From positions 25,048,001 through 25,112,000 of the forward strand of contig NC_079883.1 of NCBI RefSeq assembly GCF_029227915.1: a DNA stretch of 64,000 bases, written 5' to 3'. Shown here one piece after another: positions 42,501 to 54,500 of this stretch. The stretch is from Hydractinia symbiolongicarpus. Its lineage: Eukaryota > Cnidaria > Hydrozoa > Anthoathecata > Hydractiniidae. The number at the start of each line of letters is the position of its first letter. Position 1 is the first letter of the stretch. A model generated the notes under the pieces. The model made no database searches and was not told the DNA's origin. It saw nothing but the letters and a program-made list of their open reading frames with translations. The translations under genes were made by a program, and so were the position numbers.

Positions 42501-45500
42501 AGAATAGGCTCTACTAAAGAGACCAAATACATCTTTCAACTTTGTCTGTAAAATTTAGCAACTCTCACTACAGCAACTACCTAATTACCCAACTTCACAA
42601 CTCAAAATTAAACTATTTTCCAAACTTGACCAAAAATTCATACATCGCATGTGTATTTTTATTTTTATTTTCAACAATGAACCAATTTGAAATTAGTGAT
42701 TTAATGTGACAAGACATTTGTTTTTGGATTGCTTTTTTGGGCATCTGGGACCATAGAAATTTCTCCTTTAGAAGTCACCGTTAAAGATTGGCCCCAATTA
42801 TGAATTTAGAGCCAACATCCTGCAATAACATCGGATATTTTTGACCACCTCTCTCTTGTTTGTGCTTAATAAGACCTAACCCACAACTTCCTTTACTCTC
42901 CCACAAGAAAACACACATGTTGTTTCGTGTATCAAACTACCATTTAACCATTTTGTTTAATGGAGGCTTTTCTTTCATTGTAAACAAACTTTCCTTTATC
43001 TTGAGTTGGTAAGTGTTGTTCCACAAGGTCAAGATGTCAAAGTGCTTGATGGTAGCATTATAATTACACTTTTCCTATTTTCGTAGTATATATTTTTTCG
43101 TAAAAAAATAATTCAACGCAAATTAATTGCAAAATAATTTTGCAACTCTTTTAGAAAAACAAATAAGAAAGTTGAGGCTAAAATGTTCTGCGGAAATTTA
43201 AATGTTCTTATATAGGTAAAAATGTGTATTTCCTGGATTTCTTTTAGCTGTTTGTGTACCACCTTGTGAGAATGGAAAATGTGTTCGACCAAATCAATGT
43301 GAGTGCAAAGCAGGTTTTACTGGAAAATACTGCGAAACAGGTGAAAAACTTGTTAATATAAATGTAACTTTTGTTTGTTTGTCATCATAAGTTTGAGATA
43401 CTGACAAAAAACTGGTGATTTTTTTTTGCCTTCAGGATATTTTTTAGCTATAAAGCTATTTTTAGAAAAAGTTATATGCCTAAAATAATTGAATAATAAA
43501 CTTAATGTAAATAAAAGACTGTGTACATGATAACACAGAGCTTTTTGTGTTTGCTGGGTAGAGTTCTGTAATTCTAATTGATTTATTTGCTCTCATGTGT
43601 TATTTCCTAGAAATAAATGAATGTCTTGCACAGCCACGCCCTTGCCAACAAACATGCACAAATCTTCATGGTGGTCACCGATATTCTTGCTCCTGTACAA
43701 GAGGATATCGAAAGATAGGCTCTCAAGTTACAAGTCCTAAATGTGAAAGTAAGATACTGTAGATGTATATGTATGTATTTTAAGGGCAAATACCATGATT
43801 ATTTTTTGAGACAAAATTCTTATTGATGATTTTTATAATTCTCTTTTTTAAAAAAATTGAAGCCAAGATTTTTTTATTCTATATCATTTAAAAGGGTATT
43901 AAATATCTTTTCTAAAACTTTCCAAAGATATAAAACTTTTTGGATTTTTTGTTATTGGAAAAGATAAAAAAGAGTTAGAAAAACACATACAAGTTTCACT
44001 AAAATGACATTATTTACCAAACTGCTTTGTTCCCATATCCAATTCCACATGTTTGCATATGTGTAACAAGGGTTTTCTCCTATAACAGCCTTAATTTGGA
44101 GTTACATTACTTTTTTTACAAAGTGTTAACCTCAAACCTTTACTACAAACTTTGACTTTAGGATATAATGTCTTGAGCATAATTCAACTATCTACAAAAC
44201 GAAAAAAACCTTCCTATAGATAAACCTATAGACTTGCACATGAAAGTTTTCTCACCCACAGAGCTTTTAAAGTTTTCTCAATAAAATACATCTACAGAAC
44301 AGTGCACAAAAAAAAGAAAACTGTGAAAAGGTTTTTGATTTTTTTTTAAAACATCTTCGCTATATGTGTACAATATTATTAAATATTAAAATATTATTTG
44401 CAAAACGAAATCGGACAATTTTTTTAATTTGATTAGCGATTTTGTTCTTCTTTTATCTGGAGATGATGAACTCTTTTTCTTCTTTCTTTTTTCTGTTTGC
44501 AAGAAATGGATTGTGACAATGTGTTTACTTTTCGAGAAATGAAAAGTTATTGAGAAATTTTTAAGCATATTGAAAAAAAAGAAAAAGCATTTGTTAAATA
44601 TTTTAAATTAGTTATTATACGGAAGTTATTATAGAAATTACAAATGTTTTGTTTTGGTGGTAAACATATTTTTTTGTTTTGGCATATTTTAATTTTAGTA
44701 AACATAATGCTGTTGAAAGCAAGGGATTTTATTCTTAGACAGCTCAATTTACTAAAAATCTTTAATTGAGCAGTTTGGAGTACTGAAGTCCCACACTTAT
44801 ACATACCAAAGTAATAACCCCATTTAGAATAACATCAGACATTTTTAAACATGTTTATAACTGTTATTGTTTTTGTTTTGCACACTAAATAATATGCAAG
44901 TATTTTGATTTTTTGCAGATGTAAACGAGTGTCAGGCTGCAAAGAACAAATCAATAAACCTTTGTGTTTGTGCATATAATATACCTGGATGCAAAGCTAC
45001 TTGCCTGGATACACTTGGCAGTTACAAATGTCAATGCAGCTCTGGCTATAGATTGGTGGCTAACCGTGTGTGCACTGATGCAAATGAATGCTCCGCCGGT
45101 ACTCATCAATGTTCTCAGATTTGTATAAACAAAGCAGGTGGTTATGTATGTGACTGTTATGTTGGCTACGAGTTGAGTGCAAATAAACGATCTTGTCTGG
45201 GTATGTTCTTTCCATATTCTGTATTGTCACGTATTGAGTTAAAGATAATATACAAACTGGAGTCAAGTGGTATGCTTTCAAAAATTTAAAAAAAGTAATG
45301 TGCTTTTAAATTTTTCAGTTGATCAAAACCGTTTTTGCAAACTTTCAGTGCCAGTGCTAAATACAGGAAAATTAACATGAGCAGGAAATTAGTTTATTAC
45401 TTACTTAATGCAATACACAAAATTATGGTAGTCTGCATTAATTTTATGACTCTCCTTCTTGCAACAAAGTAGATCAAACTATCCCCTGCAAGCGTATCCA

Positions 45501-48500
45501 CCTAAATACATTTTAACGGATAGACTTTTCAATTAATTGTGTTTTTAACTTTATGGATATCTTTATTAGAATTAAAATCACTTGTAATGTTAAGTTTTGG
45601 TTAAATGTTTTTCTTGAATTCAAGCCACTTCAGCCATTATTAATCTACACAGTAAAAAGTAGTTATTACTTTTATTATGTTTACTAAAGCTTTCTTAAAA
45701 ACTTTATCTTAATTCTACCTACAGACATAGATGAGTGTCAGCTCTCCAATGGAGGGTGTGACCACAAATGCACAAATTTGCGAGGGTCATACAGATGTTC
45801 ATGCAAGAAGGGCTATTTGCTGTTGAGCGACCGCATGAGGTGCCAAGGTATGTATTAATTGCAACGGAATAAATTAAAGATAAGTAGAGGCAAAAGTAGC
45901 ACAGTTGATTCCTAAAAAATAAATGTGTTTATATACAGTTGTCTGAATGGGTCTGATTGTCTGATTGTAAGTTCTATACCATATATATATGAATACATTT
46001 GTTGTGTTTATATTCCTGTTTAGATATCAATGAATGTATGATTAGTAGGCCGTGTGATTTGTTTTATGGTAAATGTATAAACCGTGCAGGTGGTTACGAA
46101 TGTGGTTGTAAGAAGGGATACGAGCTTCAATACGATAAGAAGACGTGCAAAGGTTTGGTTTTGTTTAGTGTCTTTGTGTATGCAGGGAATATAAAAACGT
46201 AACGTAACTTTATAATAATGTGTTAATCTATTTGTTTTGTCTGTTCTCAGAGATTTCAGATGAGTTTTTGTTGTATTAAAACATTCAGGAAAGCAATGAA
46301 AATTAATGTAAAACCGAGGGACTAAATGCCCTGGCTCAATTTTTTTAATTGGCATTCTGCATGTGGATTATGTGACTTATAACTCTTTATGCAAAACTTT
46401 ACACAATGATATTGCATTGTGGTTTTAAATTTTTTACCAGGTCAGCTTAATATCAGTTAAATGCAAAGATGCACAACATTCTAAAATATAAGGAGTCTGT
46501 CATTCGTCGCTTTCATCCGCAAAGCACCTCCTCCTAAATCTTGCAAAAAGTAACATCACTGAAACCTTTTTTGATGCTTTAAAATAAGTTCTTTTATTAA
46601 AGGGTAATATCTCTTATATGTGTATTCCCTCCTTAGACATCAATGAATGCAAGGGTATCAACTACTGTCAGCAGTCGTGTGTTAACAGGGATGGCTCCTA
46701 CCTTTGTTCGTGTAGGTTTGGATACAAATTGAAACCAGATGGCAGAACTTGTGAAGGTGATTCATTATGATTGTTTACCATATGCAGAGGGACTACTTCA
46801 AAGGCAGCCATTGCTGTCAATTTTTTAGTTGAAATTCGTTTACAAGGAGATTCCCTTTTTTTTATAAAAATACAATTTTAGCACTTTCGTAGCGATTGTT
46901 TAAATTTTAGTCTGTTTAAGTGCAATTTGCTTAATTTCTACTCCTGTGGAAAGTTGTGATTTCTAAAATCTGATTTGTTGTTATTTTATTCCTCTGCTCT
47001 TGAGGTGGGTGTTATGGAAACATCAACTTCTTGTAAGACAGTAAAGGAAAGGCTGTAGTAAACCAACAGAAAAAGATATCTAGCCAATCAAATGAAAGTG
47101 TTGAGTTGTTGTTCTTTGTTGTTTTTAATTGGTGCAGAAATCAGTAGTAATGTATTGAAATTAGCAAAAATGATAATTTCACACTTGTTTGTTTTTCTAA
47201 GAAAATGTTCTTTTAACAAATCACTGGTGTATACCCTGTTTAAAATGACTGGGATAAGCGAGGCAATCGATTTGTTACTTAGGCGTTTGTTTTCTAAGCT
47301 CTCGGAGCATTGTTTTTTATATTTTTTTCAGATATTGATGAATGCAAAGAAAACTTACATACTTGTGAACACATTTGTGAAAACAATCCTGGTTCATTTA
47401 AATGTCGTTGCAGACCTGGTTTTATCCTAGACGCGGATGGTAACACATGCATTGGTAAAATGAATTCTTGTTTTTTGTTTCATGTTTTATGGTTAACATT
47501 TGATTTGTATCTTTTTTTGGAAACAACCAATCTTATTTTAAAGTGATTTTGGCGGGAATTTAAAATACAAGTACAAAAAGAAGGAACATTCACATTAGAA
47601 ATATTTCAAAAAAAATAGATTTTGAGCATGTTTTGAAACTTTTAAATTTTAGGCCAATTTTGTAATGAAATAACGCATTAACTCGTGAAAATTTTAGAAT
47701 AACATAAACACTTTTCTAACAAATTGTCTTCACCAAGGCAAAGCATATATTAAAAAACATAAAGTATTGTTATGGTCTTTCTTCTCGCGAAACCAGCCTT
47801 TTTGGGTAACTTCTCTTCACCCTAACACTAGAAGTATATATTTAGAAAGACAGAGGGGACACATACTGGGAAAATTTTTTAGGCCTTGATGATGTCCAAT
47901 ATAGTGCAGTTTTCTAAAAATAATTTAGGAAATTTTTTAAGCAAAGTCCGTTGTTCAGTGTTCAGTGTATTATATTATAGCGATCTTAAAATGTTAAAAG
48001 GTTACTTTGCCAAACTGTTGTTTGCTATCTTATATCAGGTAATCAGAATCCCTGTGTTTTCATGCATAAATTGAGAATTTACTTTTAGGTCTTCCTTGCA
48101 AAACTTTATACGCACCTCATCATGGGTCAGTAAATTGCACAGGTTTCTATGCGGGCGATCGTTGTTATTTTGGTTGCAATATTGGCTTTCACTTGCAAGG
48201 TGTTGGTATGAGAACCTGTTTGCAGAAGTCCAGATGGACGAGTGGTGAGCCAAAATGTATTGGTGAGTATGGCCACGGAACTCTTTTTTGAAGATCATGA
48301 AGGTCTCGAGTAAACTTTTAAATTTGGACATCTCGAGAACGAGAAAAGCCTTTTCAAAAGTTTTTTTAAAAGTTTTTAAACTCCACAACATAAGGATAAT
48401 ATCATTAACCTCAAATTCGATTTATTATTGGTTACACGCAATAACAAAGTGACCTATGAATTAGTGTCCATCCGTCCGTCCGCATGTAACTGCTTTTTTC

Positions 48501-51500
48501 TGGATTCGCTTATTAGTATTTTCTCATCTTTCGCACACAATTATTTATTAAAAAATGCTAGAAAGCGACATTTTTGGATTTTTGAACAAAATCATAATGT
48601 ACCATATTTGGCCAAAAAGACAAAATTTGTTCCAAAAATAGAATTTTTTTAAAATTTTCTCTAAAAATTATCATTACCTTTTTTTGCTATAAATGGTTCA
48701 AAATGTCATTGTTATTGTCAGGTCATTTTCTACAAATTTTATTTGGTCCTGTATGAGGGGAAACACTGGTTGCTAGGCAAAGAACCTAAAACGGGCGAAA
48801 ATTAGCTAAAAACGGGTTGTTCACATGTTATTTGTTTTTTTTAATAGATGAACCATAACCAGAAAACAGCAGATTATTTACAAAATTGAGCTGATTTCAT
48901 ATTTGTGAAAAACATATGCTGCTAGGCAATAGTCCTTAACTACCTTCTAAATTAACCGTAAATAAGGTTTTCATGTCAGTCCAAAAATGTCATTTTTTTC
49001 ATTGTTAATGCTGATTGATATTTGTGTGTGACCATTTTTCCTTATTTAAACTCAATTTTGCAGTAGTAAAAATACAAATAAAAACTAACTTGAATTGACT
49101 AAAACGTTTGAAGTGTCTTCTGACACTTCAGTAAAAATCTGTTTGACGTCATGCTGAGCCATTCAGTTTAAGGTCCCCATCACCTATTTTATTATATATT
49201 CCCCCTGAGATTTTCAAAGGTCTTGCGCTTTTCTTCTCGCTGTTCTTCAAATAATCATCATTTTGGTATTCATTCTCTTTTCTTCAAGCGGTGTTTTTTG
49301 TGGATATTCTAGATGTTGTATCTGGAGAAATATATGGAACATGTACAATAAAATTAAAATGGACAATTTTGATTCTAATAATATATCTGCCGTATTCTGA
49401 TTCGGACCTTGTTGTTTTGTACAGTTAGTTTCTTATTGAAGGTATAAACATCCAAGCTTTGTATTTACGTTACAGCTATGCAATGTCCAGCTGCTAAGCC
49501 ACCAGTGAACGGAGCGCTTATTCTACCCTGCATAGAAGAGTATCGCTCGAAATGCATCGTTAAATGCAAGCAAGGGTATAACTTAAAGGGAAAGAACACC
49601 ATTGATTGTGATATCAATGCAGGAATTACAAGATGGAGATTGAATTCAACATGCAAAGGTATGCGGGAAATGTTTATTTTTTTTTCTTTTACCCGGGATC
49701 TGTGTGTTTAATTTTTTTTTGCTGACACTTTGCGGATCATCAGAATTGCAAAAATCTGTACAAAAAACTGCAAAAGTTTTGAGCAACTGTAATGAAAAAT
49801 AATTTCGGATGAACAAGCAACAATTTACGTTTTGACTGCAGTAGTGAAAATCTTTTACTTTAATCAGCTTCTTTTTGTGTTCACGAAGATAAATGTTCAT
49901 ACTTAGGGGATTTATAGAGCAACTCTCTTTTTTTCTGATTTTGGACTGAATGATTATTTAGTATAGGTATTAGATGTACATTTAACTTGAATTAAAAAAC
50001 AACCGATTTAAGTCTGATAATTTGTGGTCACGGTTTTGAAAATTTTGAAAATTATTGCACCCACAATAAGCAACCAATTTTTGTAAAGTGTAAGGTATTT
50101 TTGCAGCAACTCAAGTACCAGGTCAAAAGTTGGGTGGCTTATATACATGCACTCTTTTTTAGTTTTAGTTAGAATATTTTTCAGAATTTTTACAGAACAG
50201 GACAATCTAAATGATTTCAAATTTATTCCATCTAGAAATTCGACTGTGTGCACCCAACCCTTGCCAACACAAAGGTTCGTGCCAAGTTATCTCCAATACC
50301 AAGTACTCTTGCGATTGTACCAATACGGGCTACATCGGTGACCAATGTCAAATTGGAGAACTTAAAGTTCCTGAATTCCCGCAAATGCAGGTAGCAATAG
50401 AATCTGACGAGCTCGTGATCAAAGCCAAACCCGATAATCAGTTAACGATTACCTTGGATACGGAACTTCCTGATTCTGTTGTCTTTACTCCAAGTAACAC
50501 ACTGCAGATTGTTGCTCCTCGTGATGAAGTCACTTTTAAAGTCACACCGAAGCGCAAGGGTTTAATTCGAATCAAGTACATATTATCTGGTGCGGACAGT
50601 TTTAGCTTTGTCCAACCACGTGACGGTGTGATTTATGCCTTAGAGAGTGTGACCAATAGTCGACTTTCGACTATTCCAGGTATGTTAAACATGTTTTCTG
50701 TTGTGTATTGAAACTTTATTAGCCTTCTGCTATTGTGCTTATTTTACACTGTTTTTTTGAATTAGTGTAAATGACGTTTTTTACGGATTTTTTAATAGTC
50801 TGCGGGATGTTGTTAACGACAAAGCCATTCATTAGACCAGCTTTCGGATTAGAGTCTCGAGTCATGATTTTAGACCGTGATTTGATCTTCGATTGATTTC
50901 AGACGTTAAAGAGAGCTTGTTAGTTACCTGTGGCCAGCCTGTACTTAATAAAAATGTTCAATCCATACCTTAAGTTATTTTAGCGTTGCGATTTTGTTTT
51001 GATAAATTACCCGCGTGTATTATTTTATAAAAAGATATTGTTAGCGTTTTTTTCTTTGCATGGTAATGGTGAATTGTTGCCAACGAATGCTTCGATACAT
51101 TAACGATTTTCTTTCCAGTTTGAAAGTACTTTGGATTCTCCGCACAATTAAAAACATCATTTTTTAAATAACTACTTTTTATTGCTTGAAAGGAAAAAAG
51201 TTTTCGATTTTTCATCTAAATTGTAAAAAAAAGGCTTCATCCCGAAAGTTTTTACCGTCCGAATATATTGAAATAAGCTATTCGCGAACCTCGATCCCGG
51301 GATTTTCGCAAAAAATAATTGAAATAATCACTCGCGAAATTATTTATTGCGAAATTTTGTCGGAATGAAACAATCCGGAAAGTTATTTTCCGCGATAAAT
51401 TCTTGAAAGTGATCACTTGCCAAAGTCACATATATTACGAAGAATTCTAAAAGGGAGCATTCGCGAAAGTTACTTATCGCGAAATTTTGTCGAAAGGGAA

Positions 51501-54500
51501 CAATCCGTAAAGTTTTTTTCCGCGATACATTCTCGAAATTCCGTAAAAATGATCACTTGCCAAAGTCACATATATTGCGAAGAATTCTAAAAGGGAGCAT
51601 TCGTGAAAGTTATTGTCCTTGATTTAACGAGTCACAAAATTTCTTCATTTTCAAGTAAGAAATTATTTTTCAGGCGACAACTTTATGAAGGCCAACTGTC
51701 ACGATCTTCACGTCGATAAATGTCCCGGTCCTGATAATATTAAACTTTCTTCAAGCTGTCGCTGGGAAGTTTTTGGAACGACCGGTTATGTAAGCGTATC
51801 GACCGGATCCATATCACTACCTCTGTCGTTAACCGGTGTTAGTTTCCTTGCCAACGAAGGCATTAAGAAATTTCATAGCAGCGGTGTTTTGACAGTTGCA
51901 AAGGTGACACAAGATATGCTAATTAGCGGACGCACAAGTTGCGCCTCGGGTAAAACGTGCACGAATGCGATCAAGTCCGAATTAGATCATGATTTTCTCC
52001 TTAAAAGAAATCAATTCCTTCGATTTTTTTACAAGTCTGTGATGTCTATAAATCCATGGTGGATCACATACGATTTAACGACTGACCATAATGGCTTCCA
52101 CGTAAATGACGTGCAATCTTTGTTGATTCAAAAGCCCAGAATGAGGGACTTGATTGTTTGTAAGCATATACCGTCAAGCATTTCGGGAACATCTTCGGTC
52201 CTTGTTACGCATGCGCCTGTGAATATAGCTATGGCAACTCAGGAATACGTCATTGATTCATCCCACCCAACATGCATCGTTGTAGATTTATGTAAACAAA
52301 TCTCGTACATCTCACTTCCAGTGGACAAGTCTCTGACACCCTCTCACGTACTATCCTCGATACGTATAAAAATAAAGGGACTGGGGTTCAGCAACAAGAG
52401 TGTCATAGAAGATTCATGTATGCGTTTTTGGAACGGAGTCACGGGGAAAGAGATGCAACTGTGTGTTCAAGCTAATGTCTGGCTGAAAGCTTTCATCAAT
52501 CTCAATACGGACAACTCTAACTTGGCTTTCAACGGTGAAGTCTTTTCAACTGCTAATATGGAATCTGTATGTATATTTTTGTTTAAAGAATTATCGTACA
52601 CTCCAAAAAAAGTCTGTTCTGTAAAAGTATTTAAGTGTTCGACAACGCAGCAATTATCATAGACTTACAAACTGCCCGCCCCTTTGCCAATTTTTCGCTC
52701 GGAGTTCTTTTGCAAAAGTAAAGTAAACGTCCCCGTATAATCTTATATTTGCCTAAACGCCCAATACTTTGATTTCATAATGGACATGCTATTTCTAGAG
52801 CTTTTGTGGTTACCATATTTTTTATGTTTTTTTTTCTCTCGATAATGTGAAGCTCTTAACATTCTCTACCAACCTTTTTTTTATATTTAGTTTGTTACTG
52901 AACGCTTTAACATGGAACACAACATGCTCCTCCGTGGAGAGCTTTCTGGCAAGCTGTCAATAAATGTACAAGGAAAGAAGTTAAACCTAGTCTATCCATC
53001 TGCGAAGGTGTCTTCTTTTGTACAATTTGGAGGTATGCTTTCTACTTTCTACTACGGGAGTGACGATGCCATTTTTAAACAAAAAAGAACGACAGTTCCC
53101 TCTATTTATCCTGTTGTGTTGATTGTTTATAAAAGATTTGATTCATTTTTGTTGTTGTTGAAGCCATACACGTTTTCTTTACTGTTTTTTCAGGAACTCT
53201 TCACCCATCCTGCACGATGTGTTCCACGAAAGGAATATACTTATCCATGTTGGCAACCAAACTAAACATAGACTACGAAACTAGCGTGTTGAGGATCTAT
53301 CCAGATTTAAATATCCAAAACGCAAAGATTCAAGCCCGCCTGTATTATGACGTCATAAAAGGTCACGTAATATTAGTAGAGAACCTGCCCCGCATAAAGT
53401 TAATGCTGAGATTTCTAGCAAATACAATATCTGCGCAGATTAGAGGCATTCAGTTTGCAATGGGACCGTTAGCTGCAAAGTATATGTTGGAACTTGGTGA
53501 AGTGACGAAAGCTTCAGCAACCTTTTCGGTGTTGTTGCAGAAAGGAACATTAGTAGTGTCGATCGCTGATCCAAAATACAAAGACGTTTTTGTAGCTTTA
53601 ACCACCGCTAAACAATATGTAGCCACTTTTATCGATTCCTTGGTGGCGTTGAAGGATGCTGTACATAGCCATGAAGTTAATTCGTTTGTTATAAGACGAG
53701 TAGATATGCAGGTTTTAAACTTGCGACGGACAATGACTCGTCTGTTGACGTTGCAAGCAGTCCCTAAACTTGCCGCGACGCAAGAAAGGTTTGACGGTCT
53801 ATCTGTGAGTTACGTCGGGAAAGTCTGTGTTTTTAACCTTTGTTTTGATAACGGAGTTGTTTCTGTTTATGATTTAAAGCGAGATCAGTCTTCCTGTAGC
53901 GAATGTTGGAATACAAGTAGTTCCAAACTGTCCGAGTACACTTATATAGACACGGTAAGTAAAGCTTCTAAACAGCTGGGGTCTTACGTTAAAGTTAAAA
54001 GTGGCGCGAGAGTTAAAATTGAGGTATCGAAGACTTCAGATAAGTTTGTAATCGAGCTGCCAGCAACAGTAGCTATGTTTGATCAACTGTTTGAGGTTCT
54101 ATTACGAATCGATAACAAAGTGATTAGCTACACATTAAAAAACGTTTCAATCGCGCAAGATCTTGTACTTGACATCAAGGCTAGAGCAGATTTTACTGCA
54201 TCGATAACATGGAACACGATAAAGTTTACGTATGAGGGACAAGCAAGCGCCTCCTCTAAGTTAGGGAGCAAAATGGAAACGCTCGCTAATACTATGATCA
54301 AAAACATTGCTTTACGAACAATCAGAAGGATAAACGAGACTCGTTTTAAACTCTCTCAATCTAATACGTTGATCGAAAAGAACCAAGCTGAAGTATTGAA
54401 GCTAAAAGCTAATGCAGATGCTAAGAACCGAGAACGACGCTTGGCGACAGCTCAGTACCTCCAATATAAATTAAACTACACGAAGACCTTAAAGTCGTTC

